From assembly GCA_030740295.1 (NCBI GenBank), contig JASLXP010000237.1, positions 1-27,125 on the forward strand: a stretch of 27,125 bases of DNA, given 5' to 3'. The notes below the pieces were generated by a model. The model made no database searches, was not told the DNA's origin, and saw only the letters and a list, made by a program, of their open reading frames with translations. Below are positions 1-7,514 of the stretch, piece by piece. Positions within the stretch are counted from its first letter, which is position 1, and every line of letters begins with the position of its first letter. Source of the stretch: Planctomycetota bacterium. Lineage in GTDB: Bacteria > Planctomycetota > PUPC01 > JACPCR01. A program made the position numbers and the translations under genes.

Positions 1-494
1 ATGACCAGCGGGTCGTTCACAAGGGCACGTGCAATCGCTACACGCTGTTGCTGGCCGCCGGAAAGCTCCATCGGACGATGATCGGCGCGGTGCGACAGAC
101 CAACAACATCGGCCAGTTCTTCACTCCTCCGGCGGCGTGCCCGCCTCGCTACCCTCTGATAGAAGAGTGGCACTTCGATGTTTTCGAGCACGGTCAATTG
201 CGGGATCAGATTGTAGGATTGAAATATGAAGCCGAGGCTGAGTGAGCGGATCTCAGACAGCTCGTCGTCGCTCATTTGTGAAACGTCTTCTCCGCCCAGG
301 AAGTATTGCCCCGAGGTGGGACGGTCCAGGCAGCCGAGCAGGTTGAGGAGTGTTGATTTGCCTGAGCCGGATTGGCCCATGATGGAGCAGTATTCGCCGC
401 TCTCGATGCTGACTGAGACACCTCTGAGCGCCTCAACTTCGACACGCCCCATCTGGTAGATTTTTGTCAGCTCTTTGATATCCGCGATAGCCAT
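1..494 (-). CDS. ABC transporter ATP-binding protein, MacB/LolD type (3' end cut by window edge)
   Basis: This is the ATPase subunit of a MacAB/LolCDE-like exporter, which powers transport of lipoproteins, peptides or drugs across the envelope. Translation from the ATG at 492-494 gives about 164 residues before the window ends. Visible motifs are Walker A GQSGSGKST (about residues 40-48), the Q-loop FQSYNLIPQ and the signature LSGGQQQRVAIARAL. The Walker B strand is just being entered at the edge. The start lies only 15 bp after the stop of the membrane-fusion protein gene at 510-2270, so the two are almost certainly co-transcribed. In this family a FtsX/MacB-like permease normally follows, outside the window. 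The substrate cannot be inferred. Family assignment is firm; the MacB versus LolD distinction is not. Confidence 0.93.
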   Translation of the reverse strand, partial: MAIADIKELTKIYQMGRVEVEALRGVSVSIESGEYCSIMGQSGSGKSTLLNLLGCLDRPTSGQYFLGGEDVSQMSDDELSEIRSLSLGFIFQSYNLIPQLTVLENIEVPLFYQRVARRARRRRSEELADVVGLSHRADHRPMELSGGQQQRVAIARALVNDPLV

Positions 495-509
495 AACTGA
501 GCAAGCTGC

Positions 510-2270
510 CTATGAGGGCCCGCCACGACCAGGCGTGCCTTTCGTGCGCATCTTCTTGTCGCCATGGCTCTTCTTCCTTTTCGATGAATCCCACGTCTTT
601 CTGCCAGGCCGAGAGAAGGCTGCAGCAGACCCGCCCGGTTTACCATGATGTGGTGCGCGGGCGGCATGTGATGGCCGGGCCGCGCGCCGGGCTTTGGCTT
701 TTGCACGGGCGGCCGCCTTTTTTGCCTTCATCTCCTCAAAGCCTGCTTTTGCCAACTGAGAAATATTCTCGGGAGGAGACAACAGCACGTGCTCGCCTTC
801 TTCGACGCCCTCTACCTGGACGAATTCTTCATTGGCCAGCCCGATCTCTACGGCACGCAACTGAATTATGTCACGATCAATAACGTAGCAGCATTCCTGG
901 CCTTCAAAGAGCCCGACAGCCTGAACGGGCACACGAATGACGTCCTTCTTTTCGGCAACAATGATTTCAGCCATGGCGGAGAGCCCCGGGCGCATGCCCG
1001 CCAGGTCTTCGTCAATGACTACCTGGGTGGTGTAAACCTTCAGGTCGGGATTGAGCCATGAAACCTGGTTATTCGGCAGTGGGGCAACCTGTCGGACGGT
1101 GCCATTAAAAAACTGGCCGGAGATGGCATCGATGGTGATCCTCGCCTTCTGGCCGGGCTTGACATTGTCGATGGCAGATTCGTGCACCTTCACATCCATG
1201 CGCATCACGCTGATATCCGGCAGGGTGATCAGGTTTTGCCGCTCACGGACCATGGCTCCCTCTTCCACTGGCGGAGAAGAATTGAACCGGCTGCGCGATT
1301 TGTAATAGACGACCAGCCCCGGTGCTGGCGCAAGGATCTTGCACTTTGAGAGCTGGTCTCTGTAGTTGGCCTCTTTTTCCTTCTGCAGTCTCAGCGTTGC
1401 CGACCTGGCGGTAAGCTGTGCTTCTTTCTGCATGAGATTCGCGCGTCCCTTTTGCTGCACTCGCAGCAGGTCGCTCTTTGCTTCCGTGACTTTGGATTTC
1501 TTTTCTTTGAGGGTTTTCGGATAGTCGTATACCTCGAGTATCCGCAGGGCCTCCTTCGCCTTGTCGAGGGCCAGTTGAGTCTTCTTGACAGACAACTCAT
1601 CCGCCTCGAGCTCGGTTCGTGTGACGAAGCCTTCTTTTTCGAGCTTGGCCGTCCACTTAGCCTTATCTTTGGCCCGCTTCAATTCCTCTTCGGCAATGGT
1701 GATATCGGATTTAGCGTTCCGCATGGACTGGGGAAAATCACCTTCTTCATATTTGAGCAGCTCCGCTTCCGCGAGCTCGATTTTCAACGTGCCGGCTTCA
1801 CTGTCCGTTTGATTCTGCTGCTTTTGAATCGCCACATTTTCCTTGGCCTCGGTGAGGCTGGCCTCTGCTGTATTGAGCGTGATTTCCTGCTGAGTCAGCT
1901 TGTCGAGGAGGCTTGATGAGTCCAACTCCACGAGGAGCTGGTCTTTTTTCACCTGCGAGCCTTCCGGAACCAGGAAGATGATCCGAGCCTGTCCGGCCAC
2001 TTCGGAAACCACTGAGATCTGGTTGTCGGCCTTAATGGAACCGCGCTCGCGCACGGTCACGGTCAGATCGCCTTTGGAGACTCGATGGACCAAACCGATG
2101 GCCTTCGTCTCTTCTTTCTTGGATTGTGAGTATTCTTTATACAGTTGCCGCAGTTCATCCTGATACTTGTGCCCGGCGAATCCCAGCCCGGCCATAACAA
2201 TTAGCGTTATCAGCCAACCCAAGTTCGATTTGCGCCGCCGCCTTCTTAATGGTGCGTCTTCCGTTGACAC
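510..2270 (-). CDS. Membrane-fusion (periplasmic adaptor) protein of an ABC efflux system, HlyD/MacA family
   Basis: A 586-residue periplasmic adaptor that would link an inner-membrane ABC permease to an outer-membrane channel. The N-terminus is basic (RRRRRKSN), followed by one membrane anchor at about residues 19-37. A lipoyl half-motif follows (VAGQARIIFLVPEGSQVKKD), then a long alpha-helical coiled-coil hairpin rich in Glu, Lys and Gln (roughly residues 115-300). The second lipoyl half and beta-barrel come next (ILAPAPGLVVYY, KPGQKARITIDA). The chosen start is a GTG at 2268-2270; no strong Shine-Dalgarno is visible. The ATPase gene begins 15 bp downstream. The odd part is the last 70 or so residues, a highly basic Ala/Lys/Arg/Pro/Gly-rich tail (KAKKAAARAKAKARRAARPS and onward) that adaptors normally lack. 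The sequence does not show the substrate. Confidence 0.9.
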   Translation of the reverse strand: MSTEDAPLRRRRRKSNLGWLITLIVMAGLGFAGHKYQDELRQLYKEYSQSKKEETKAIGLVHRVSKGDLTVTVRERGSIKADNQISVVSEVAGQARIIFLVPEGSQVKKDQLLVELDSSSLLDKLTQQEITLNTAEASLTEAKENVAIQKQQNQTDSEAGTLKIELAEAELLKYEEGDFPQSMRNAKSDITIAEEELKRAKDKAKWTAKLEKEGFVTRTELEADELSVKKTQLALDKAKEALRILEVYDYPKTLKEKKSKVTEAKSDLLRVQQKGRANLMQKEAQLTARSATLRLQKEKEANYRDQLSKCKILAPAPGLVVYYKSRSRFNSSPPVEEGAMVRERQNLITLPDISVMRMDVKVHESAIDNVKPGQKARITIDAISGQFFNGTVRQVAPLPNNQVSWLNPDLKVYTTQVVIDEDLAGMRPGLSAMAEIIVAEKKDVIRVPVQAVGLFEGQECCYVIDRDIIQLRAVEIGLANEEFVQVEGVEEGEHVLLSPPENISQLAKAGFEEMKAKKAAARAKAKARRAARPSHAARAPHHGKPGGSAAAFSRPGRKTWDSSKRKKSHGDKKMRTKGTPGRGGPS

Positions 2271-2403
2271 TTCGTTTGTCCGTGATTTTCAGGCGTCGCG
2301 GGGAGTTGCCTGTAGAGATGCAAGCCAGTTTATCCGATGCATGGTTGACCGCCACGACCAGCAATTCCGACGAGACTGGCGGATGGACAAGATCGTGAAT
2401 AAA

Positions 2404-3243
2404 TCATCCATGGAACCGGCCACGGAGCCGGGCTTCCCGGCGTCTCTGTGCCTTTGACAAGACGTGGACGCTGATGGTGCAGGCCTCCTGAAAGCCGAAC
2501 TCCCGATACAGGAAGCGTCCATCCTTGCTGGCAACCAGGACCACACGGTCGTATCCCTTCAATCTGGCGTGATGGCATAATTCCCCGGTTATGGCCGTCC
2601 CAATGCCCCGCCTCCGCCATTCGGGAAGAACTGCAACGTCATAGATGCCTGCCGATTCCGGACCCAGGAAGAGTGTTGCGACGCCAACAACGCATCTGCC
2701 GGAACAGGCCCCAAGGTGATAAACCTGCTCGGGGAATGCCTCCTGGAGGAAAACCATCTCTTCGAGACTTCGTTTGGCCGCTCCGCTGCGCACTCTTCCC
2801 AGCACAGGGTGAGGCTCGTCTCTGAAGATTGAGAAATCCTGCAGGCGTCTGAGCTCGATACCTGCTGGTGCATCAGCCCGTTGCCCGCCTTCAAGAGTGA
2901 TTGCCATACCTGTAAGATTTGATGTGCAGCGAAGGCCCTTCATGCGCAGCATGTCTCTCATGCCGCGGGTGCAGGCCGGGCCCACCCAGAAAGAGACGGC
3001 GAAATCGTTCCCTTTGTAGAGCCTCAAGATTTCGTCCACCCGGGCGGCCGCCTCCTCGGGCGCGAAACTGGGGAGTGACACATCGTTGGGGCCGCCGATG
3101 GAATCGCACACAAGACAGGTTGCGTCCTTCAGGTCGTGCAGACGGACATCCTCCATCTGGGCGCGGAGCTTCTGCCATTCGTCGAAATTCTTTTCCACGG
3201 CCAAAGCAGCCGGATCTGGGATGGTGTCCTGCGGAGGATTCAT
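2404..3243 (-). CDS. GNAT-family N-acetyltransferase
   Basis: A 279-residue protein with a C-terminal GNAT fold. The acetyl-CoA-binding motif A is clear (VLPEWRRRGIGTAIT, with the R/Q-x-x-G-x-G/A pattern). It is preceded by the beta4 strand (GIYDVAV) and followed by a typical motif B region (LVASKDGRFLYREFGFQEA). The N-terminal 110 residues look like a separate substrate-side or degenerate GNAT half. An ATG at 3241-3243 directly follows an in-frame GTG at 3244-3246; I prefer the ATG, but no good ribosome-binding site separates them. It is divergent from purU, with about 100 bp between them, and lies 133 bp upstream of the adaptor gene on the same strand, so read-through is possible. The acceptor substrate is unknown. 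Confidence 0.85.
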   Translation of the reverse strand: MNPPQDTIPDPAALAVEKNFDEWQKLRAQMEDVRLHDLKDATCLVCDSIGGPNDVSLPSFAPEEAAARVDEILRLYKGNDFAVSFWVGPACTRGMRDMLRMKGLRCTSNLTGMAITLEGGQRADAPAGIELRRLQDFSIFRDEPHPVLGRVRSGAAKRSLEEMVFLQEAFPEQVYHLGACSGRCVVGVATLFLGPESAGIYDVAVLPEWRRRGIGTAITGELCHHARLKGYDRVVLVASKDGRFLYREFGFQEACTISVHVLSKAQRRREARLRGRFHG

Positions 3244-3278
3244 CACAAACTTGTAGTACAGTAGTCAGCGCAAAGCAA

Positions 3279-3306
3279 TTGAGAGCAAACACGCGTTCCG
3301 TAAAAC
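3279..3306 (+). promoter_or_regulatory. Candidate sigma70-type promoter for purU-rnpA-yidD
   Basis: TTGAGA (3279-3284) and TAAAAC (3301-3306) are separated by 16 bp in the 100-bp gap between the divergent GNAT and purU genes. Transcription would start near 3313, giving a leader of about 30 nt. Match quality is moderate and nothing else supports it. Confidence 0.35.
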
Positions 3307-3344
3307 TGTCTCAGCCCGTAAATCAGAACCAACAGATCTTGCCC

Positions 3345-4196
3345 ATGGACTGCATCGTCTTTCTTATTCAGTGTCCCGATCAGAAGGGCCTGGTGTCTCG
3401 CATCAGCACGTTCTTTTATGAACGCGGGCTGAACATTATCCACTGCCAGCAGCACACGGACGTAAGAAAAGAACTCTACTTTATGCGGGTGGAGCTCGAC
3501 CTGGCCACACTGCAGAGCTCGCGGCGTTCTCTGGAAGATGAGTTCCGAGATTTTGCCGTCGAGCTCGATCTCAAGTGGAGCGTGCATTATTCGGATCACA
3601 CCGTGCGGGTAGCCATTCTGGTGAGCAAGACTTCGCACTGTCTGTATGACCTTCTCCTGCGGTATCAGGAGGATGAATTCAAGTGCGAATTTCCCGTGAT
3701 TGTGAGCAACCATCCCGATCTCGAACATGTGGCTGACAAGTTTCGGATTCCGTTCCATTGCCTGCCGGTGAAGAAGGAAACCAGGGCTGCTCAGGAACAG
3801 GAAGTCCGAGAATTACTCGAGCGATATCACATCGATCTGATTGTGCTCGCAAGATACATGCAGATTCTGACGGCTGAATTTGTGGATGAATACTCGGAAC
3901 GAATTATCAATATCCATCACGCTTTCCTTCCGGCATTTCAAGGGGCGAGCCCTTATCTCAAAGCGTACGAAAAGGGCGTCAAGATGATCGGCGCAACCGC
4001 ACACTACGCGACCGCCGATCTCGACGAAGGCCCCATCATCGAGCAGGATGTAGAAAGGGTGAGCCACGAGGACAGCATCGAGGATCTGAAACAGATCGGC
4101 CGAGACATCGAGCGCATGGTGCTGGCCAAGGCCGTAAAGGCGCATCTCGAAAATCGAATCATCGTGGATGGAAATCGGACCATCGTTTTTTCATGA
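3345..4196 (+). CDS. purU: Formyltetrahydrofolate deformylase
   Basis: Hydrolyses 10-formyl-THF to formate and THF, balancing one-carbon pools and supplying formate for purine synthesis. The 283-residue product has an N-terminal ACT domain (about 1-80, starting FLIQCPDQKGLVSRIS) and a C-terminal formyltransferase-fold hydrolase domain. The catalytic triad expected for this fold is present: Asn189 and His191 in INIHHAFLPAF, and Asp227 in ADLDEGPII. Length matches the family (about 280). The frame is open further upstream, but that stretch is Arg/Pro-rich, is antisense to the GNAT gene and lies before the ACT domain, so the ATG at 3345 is chosen. No strong Shine-Dalgarno is seen. The stop overlaps the rnpA start (ATGA), giving a translationally coupled purU-rnpA-yidD operon. 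Confidence 0.96.
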   Translation: MDCIVFLIQCPDQKGLVSRISTFFYERGLNIIHCQQHTDVRKELYFMRVELDLATLQSSRRSLEDEFRDFAVELDLKWSVHYSDHTVRVAILVSKTSHCLYDLLLRYQEDEFKCEFPVIVSNHPDLEHVADKFRIPFHCLPVKKETRAAQEQEVRELLERYHIDLIVLARYMQILTAEFVDEYSERIINIHHAFLPAFQGASPYLKAYEKGVKMIGATAHYATADLDEGPIIEQDVERVSHEDSIEDLKQIGRDIERMVLAKAVKAHLENRIIVDGNRTIVFS

Positions 4197-4603
4197 CCGA
4201 GCATGCCGAACCAACTGGTGACAAGCGGCTGCGCAAAGAGGAACGTCTGCTCAAGAAGAAGCAGTTCGACGCGGTGTTTGCCAACCGCCGTGTCATCAGA
4301 GACGCCCGGCTCAGCATCTACAACGCGCCCAACGATCTCGAATACTCGCGCCTGGGCCTGGTGGTGAGCAGGAAAGTCGGAAATGCAGTCCGGCGGAACC
4401 GGGTCAAGCGGCTGATCCGGGAGGCGTTCCGGCTTAACAAAGATAAATGGCCCCTTGGTTTCGATTTCGTTGTCTTGCCGGCGCCAGCTTATGAGGATGA
4501 CTCTCTGGCGGAGGTGGAATCGAGGATGATTCAGTTGCTGTCGAAGCTGCCGAGGAAAGCGCCGCATCTCAAGGGGAAAAAGGAACCGGGGGAGAATGGA
4601 TGA
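4193..4603 (+). CDS. rnpA: Ribonuclease P protein component
   Basis: Protein subunit of RNase P, which helps the catalytic RNA mature tRNA 5' ends. It has 136 residues. The hallmark RNR motif is intact (GNAVRRNRVKRLIREAFR), preceded by the typical RLGLVVSRKV strand and an N-terminal basic helix (LRKEERLLKKKQFDAVF). The C-terminal 15 residues form a short basic tail (KGKKEPGENG). Its start ATG overlaps the purU stop by ATGA, and its own stop overlaps the yidD start in the same way. In most bacteria rnpA follows rpmH; here purU takes that place, although yidD still follows. Confidence 0.96.
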   Translation: MTEHAEPTGDKRLRKEERLLKKKQFDAVFANRRVIRDARLSIYNAPNDLEYSRLGLVVSRKVGNAVRRNRVKRLIREAFRLNKDKWPLGFDFVVLPAPAYEDDSLAEVESRMIQLLSKLPRKAPHLKGKKEPGENG

Positions 4604-4842
4604 TCGGTAAGCTGGCCATACTGTTCATTCGTGGCTATCAGAAAATCTGCCGACCGATCATGCCCGGGGTCTGTCGGTTTACGCCGTCGTGCTCGGATTA
4701 CGCGATAGAGGCGATCCGGAGGAAGGGAGTGATGTTCGGTTCCGTAAAGGCGGTCTATCGAATTCTGCGCTGCAATCCGTTCTGCAAGGGTGGGTATGAT
4801 CCGGTGGAGAGGGATGAGGGGGATGATGGAGTGATGGAGTGA
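4600..4842 (+). CDS. yidD: Membrane protein insertion efficiency factor YidD
   Basis: An 80-residue member of the YidD/DUF37 family, a small amphipathic membrane-associated protein thought to help YidC-dependent insertion. Diagnostic features are an N-terminal amphipathic segment (LAILFIRGYQKICRPIMPG), CRFTPSCSDYAIEAI, and the C-terminal RILRCNPFCKGGYDPV block. It overlaps rnpA by ATGA, the classic rnpA-yidD arrangement, but yidC is not downstream. The last residues (after DPVERDEG) and the TGA stop at 4840-4842 are read from three tandem copies of TGATGGAG. The native C-terminus may therefore have been altered by repeat sequence. Confidence 0.95.
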   Translation: MIGKLAILFIRGYQKICRPIMPGVCRFTPSCSDYAIEAIRRKGVMFGSVKAVYRILRCNPFCKGGYDPVERDEGDDGVME

Positions 4843-4995
4843 TGGAGGAGCGCGATGGTGCGGTGTTGCCACCTTGGGACTCTTCTCGCTGCGCTCGACT
4901 CGTCCGGTAATTGGCCAACTGGCGGGACACACAAAAGCCGCACTTCTCCGTCACTCCACTCCTCCAACACTCCAATCCTCCAACACTCCAACATC
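4824..4995. repeat. Inverted pair of 8-bp tandem repeats filling the yidD/cysQ gap
   Basis: On the left, TGATGGAG occurs three times in tandem (4824-4847). On the right, 8-bp units of the form ACTCCTCC, AACACTCC, AATCCTCC, AACACTCC (4958-4989) are roughly the reverse complement. A second, inner imperfect pair flanks the centre (GTGTTGCCACCTTGG against CCAACTGGCGGGACAC). The structure spans exactly from the yidD stop (inside the third left unit) to the cysQ stop (4994-4996, touching the right end). It could fold into a long hairpin between two convergent genes and act as a bidirectional terminator, or be a small mobile repeat. The repeats are seen directly; the function is inferred. Confidence 0.7.
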
Positions 4996-5821
4996 AATCA
5001 TCCACGATGCTCGCTATGATCTCGCGCAGAACTTCGTGCCTTGTGCCATTTGTCACGAGTGATGGGCCGCGATGCCTGAGTTTGGGATCAGAGAGATCGT
5101 ATTCGAAGGGTCGGCCGTCGAGCATGCAGGCCTGGGCCCCGGCCTCGCGGGCGATCAGGAGGGGCGCGACTGTGTCCCAGTAGCTCACGCTGTGGTAATT
5201 GAAGTAGACATCACCTGCCTGACGGACGAGGAGCCCTACTTTAATGCCGACGCTGTTGATGAGTGTCCCTTCGATGAGTTGGCATTTGGACAGAATGTTC
5301 TTTCGCACCTCTTCATCGAGTCCGGGCGAACTGATCAGCGGCATGGTGCTGCCCTCCGATCGCTCTGATACTCGTACCCGCTCGGGTTCACTCGTGCCGG
5401 GCGATACTGCAAAAGCGCCTTCACCCGCGGCCGCGTGGTAGAGCCAGTCCTCAAGGGGATCGTAGACCACTCCGAGGACGGGCTGCTCTTTGTGCAGGAG
5501 GCCGATCATCACTGAGAAGCCGGGGATCTGCTGGGCGAAGGCTCTTGTGCCATCCACGGGGTCGACGACCCAGAGGAGGTCGCTGTCGGGGTTGCCGAGG
5601 GTGCCGGATTCTTCAGTCAGAATGCCATCATCGGGGAAGGCATCCTGCAGGCCATTCAGGATGTGTTTGTTGGATTTCAGATCCGCGGTCGTCACGAGCG
5701 ACTTGTCGTCCTTTAGCGATTGTTCGAAACCTTCCCTGGCGACCTGCATGACGACCGCGCCGGCAGAGCGAGCAAGGGTCTTCGCCTTTTCCAGACGTGG
5801 ACTAAATTCGTTTGAGTTCAT
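4994..5821 (-). CDS. cysQ: Inositol-monophosphatase-family phosphatase, probable 3'(2'),5'-bisphosphate nucleotidase (CysQ-like)
   Basis: A 275-residue Li+-sensitive, Mg2+-dependent phosphatase of the FIG superfamily. Metal-site motifs are visible: LTEES (about 68-72), WVVDPVDGT (about 84-92), and the C-terminal SYWDTVAPLLIAREAGA block that matches the WDxA signature. Family members act on inositol phosphates, fructose bisphosphate or PAP. The cysC and cysH genes immediately upstream (cysH ends one base before this start) favour PAP hydrolysis to AMP, which removes the inhibitory by-product of PAPS use. Substrate assignment is from context; family assignment is firm. The TGA stop touches the 8-bp tandem repeat array described at 4824-4995. 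Last gene of a cysC-cysH-cysQ operon. Confidence 0.88.
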   Translation of the reverse strand: MNSNEFSPRLEKAKTLARSAGAVVMQVAREGFEQSLKDDKSLVTTADLKSNKHILNGLQDAFPDDGILTEESGTLGNPDSDLLWVVDPVDGTRAFAQQIPGFSVMIGLLHKEQPVLGVVYDPLEDWLYHAAAGEGAFAVSPGTSEPERVRVSERSEGSTMPLISSPGLDEEVRKNILSKCQLIEGTLINSVGIKVGLLVRQAGDVYFNYHSVSYWDTVAPLLIAREAGAQACMLDGRPFEYDLSDPKLRHRGPSLVTNGTRHEVLREIIASIVDD

Positions 5822-5822
5822 A

Positions 5823-6575
5823 TCAGATGTGTAGCCCGCATTCCTTTTTGCCTTCTTCGACCGCGTTGAACCAGCGCCATCGGCCGGCGCGGGGTGGTTC
5901 GTGGGGCATCACTGGCGTGGTGCAGATGACGCAACCGAGCGATTTGTAATGGGCGCCGTGCAGCGAAACGTCGAACAGCGGATTGTAGGGGACGTCATGT
6001 TCACGAATGTAGTCGCGGATCCGTTCCTCTTCCCAATCCACCAGGGGGCAGACTTTGAGGATCTCTCGGACGTCTTCCTGAACGATCGAGATGCGAGGGG
6101 TCTCTCGTCTTTCGTCGGACTGGTCGCGACGGAGGCCGGTGATCCAGACATCGAGGGTTCTCATGGCTTGCTGATTCGGCTCGACCTTTCGGACGTTGCA
6201 GCAGTGTTCCTGCTTGAACTTGCTGTCGAAGAATAGGAACTCGCCGTGTTGATTGAGCATGCGCTCGAGCTTTTCTTCGTCCGGTTTGAAGCGTTCGAGT
6301 TTGATGTCGTAGTGTTCCTCCAGGCGATCCCAGAAAATGTAAGTCTCGGGATGCAGCCTGAGGGTGTCGATGACGAACACTCTGAAAGGTTGCCCGCGCC
6401 GGCCGGCCATGTCTGCCAGAACGCAGCCGGTGAGTTGTCCGCTCGTGCCGATGGCCGCGCGGTCGCCGAAAAGACTCATCAGCTCATCAACGAGCGCATT
6501 GGCATCTTCGATGGCATCCAACTGTTCCACCAGATTCTGAGTAATCCGGGGTGTATCTTGGGTCGCCGATGCCAT
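5823..6575 (-). CDS. cysH: Adenylylsulfate / phosphoadenylylsulfate reductase, [4Fe-4S] type
   Basis: Reduces activated sulfate (APS or PAPS) to sulfite. The 250-residue product carries the complete cysteine set of the iron-sulfur class: Cys125-Cys126 (EHCCNVRKVEP) and Cys215-x-x-Cys218 (SLGCVICTTPV) as cluster ligands, plus the catalytic KKECGLH with Cys246. IDTLRLHPETY and ITGLRRDQS are family hallmarks. The cluster normally marks APS-using enzymes, yet an APS kinase gene lies 11 bp upstream, so the true substrate is open. The nucleotide-binding loop reads GTSGQLTGCVLADMA, where I would expect something close to SFGAEDxVLxDM; the acidic residues are missing. It ends 1 bp before cysQ starts, consistent with an operon. 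Confidence 0.94.
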   Translation of the reverse strand: MASATQDTPRITQNLVEQLDAIEDANALVDELMSLFGDRAAIGTSGQLTGCVLADMAGRRGQPFRVFVIDTLRLHPETYIFWDRLEEHYDIKLERFKPDEEKLERMLNQHGEFLFFDSKFKQEHCCNVRKVEPNQQAMRTLDVWITGLRRDQSDERRETPRISIVQEDVREILKVCPLVDWEEERIRDYIREHDVPYNPLFDVSLHGAHYKSLGCVICTTPVMPHEPPRAGRWRWFNAVEEGKKECGLHI

Positions 6576-6586
6576 GAGAAATGAAT

Positions 6587-7183
6587 CTAGAGCTTTGAGA
6601 GATAGTCCAGAACCTCGCGGGTGGATTCTTCGAGGGTCTGCTCGCCGGTGTTGAGGACGATCTCCGGGTTTTCCGGAGCTTCGTAGGGCGCGCTGATTCC
6701 GGTGAACTCAGGGATTTCGCCGGCCCGGGCCTTTTTGTAAAGGCCCTTTGGATCGCGCTCTTCGCACACTTCGAGCGATGCATCGCAGAGGACTTCGATG
6801 AATCTGCCTTCGGCTACAAGTGCCCGGGCAGTATCGCGGTCTTCTCTGTAAGGCGAGATGAAGGCGGTCAGAGTGATGATGTTGGCTTCGGCCATGAGAT
6901 TGGCCACTTCGCCGATGCGGCGGATGTTTTCGGTGCGGTCTTCGGGCGAAAACCCAAGGTCTTTATTCAGCCCGTGGCGGACGTTGTCGCCGTCGAGAAC
7001 GCTGGCGAAAACTCCATTTTCAACGAGGGCATGTTCGACCTCTCTGGCGACGGTAGATTTGCCGGATGCGGAGAGTCCGGTGAACCAGACGACGCAGCCC
7101 TTTGCGTTAAGAAATTTCTCTCGATCTTCGGCGGCAAGGTTGCCGTGATGCCAGGTGATGTTCTTGCTTACCGGTTGGCTCAT
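6587..7183 (-). CDS. cysC: Adenylylsulfate kinase
   Basis: Phosphorylates APS to PAPS. The 198-residue product starts at the ATG 7181-7183, which has GGAG about 10 nt upstream; an earlier in-frame start at 7255 would add 24 residues without family character. Visible motifs are the P-loop GLSASGKST (about 36-44), DGDNVRHGLNKDLGFS for APS binding, the lid region FISPYREDRD, and KGLYKKARAGEIPEFTGI near the C-terminus. Length is normal for a stand-alone CysC, with no fusion to CysN or Sat. First gene of cysC-cysH-cysQ. ATP sulfurylase genes are not in the window. Confidence 0.96.
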   Translation of the reverse strand: MSQPVSKNITWHHGNLAAEDREKFLNAKGCVVWFTGLSASGKSTVAREVEHALVENGVFASVLDGDNVRHGLNKDLGFSPEDRTENIRRIGEVANLMAEANIITLTAFISPYREDRDTARALVAEGRFIEVLCDASLEVCEERDPKGLYKKARAGEIPEFTGISAPYEAPENPEIVLNTGEQTLEESTREVLDYLSKL

Positions 7184-7214
7184 CCTTGGTGTTCTCCAAT
7201 GTATCGTAAGTGGG

Positions 7215-7231
7215 CCGCCGCTTTGCGGCGG
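7215..7231 (-). promoter_or_regulatory. GC-rich hairpin in the cysC leader
   Basis: A perfect 7-bp stem (CCGCCGC / GCGGCGG) with a 3-nt loop lies about 30 bp upstream of the cysC start. There is no U-tract after it on either strand, so it is not an obvious intrinsic terminator. It could be a leader structure or part of a dispersed repeat. Confidence 0.35.
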
Positions 7232-7249
7232 GCATGGGATGTCCCGCTG

Positions 7250-7290
7250 AAACAAAGACCTGAAACCGTCGATAAAGACAGCTTCAGGTC
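7250..7290 (-). terminator. Probable intrinsic terminator after tRNA-Leu
   Basis: Read on the minus strand, GACCTGAA and TTCAGGTC form an 8-bp perfect stem extended inward by GTC/GAC, followed by TTTGTTTC. It begins 5 nt after the tRNA 3' end and lies upstream of cysC, separating the two units. Confidence 0.55.
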
Positions 7291-7294
7291 ACGA

Positions 7295-7378
7295 TACCGG
7301 AGGTGGGACTCGAACCCACATGGGCCGAAGCCCACTGGATTTTGAATCCAGCGCGTCTGCCAATTTCGCCACTCCGGC
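7295..7378 (-). tRNA. tRNA-Leu (anticodon CAA)
   Basis: An 84-nt type II tRNA reading UUG codons. The 7-bp acceptor stem GCCGGAG / CTCCGGT contains one terminal G-U pair, and the discriminator base is A, as expected for leucine. The anticodon stem-loop is CTGGA-TTCAAAA-TCCAG with anticodon CAA at 7342-7344. A variable arm (TGGGC TTCG GCCCA) and a T-loop GTGGGTTCGAGTCCCAC are present. The 3' CCA is not encoded. A strong promoter lies about 50 bp upstream and a hairpin terminator immediately downstream. Confidence 0.97.
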
Positions 7379-7426
7379 GCACGTTAACTCGCTTGAAAAC
7401 CGCTTCTTGCGGTGCGAGAGGCGGGC

Positions 7427-7455
7427 AGTATAGAGACTGTACGCGAAGCCGCCAA
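7427..7455 (-). promoter_or_regulatory. Sigma70-type promoter for tRNA-Leu
   Basis: On the minus strand, TTGGCG (7450-7455) and TATACT (7427-7432) are separated by exactly 17 bp. Transcription would start near 7420, giving a leader of about 40 nt that contains a small hairpin (CCGC-AAGAA-GCGG). The -10 box matches consensus at five of six positions. Confidence 0.65.
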
Positions 7456-7514
7456 CAGCGTGCGCCAAGCCCATTTAAGGTCCTCAAGAAGGCCCCGGTG
7501 TCTCAGTGCCCGAG

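Noticed and set aside
2919..3344. N-terminal extension of purU
   Set aside because: The frame is open but the extension is Arg/Pro-rich, lies antisense to the GNAT gene and precedes a complete ACT domain that starts at the chosen ATG.
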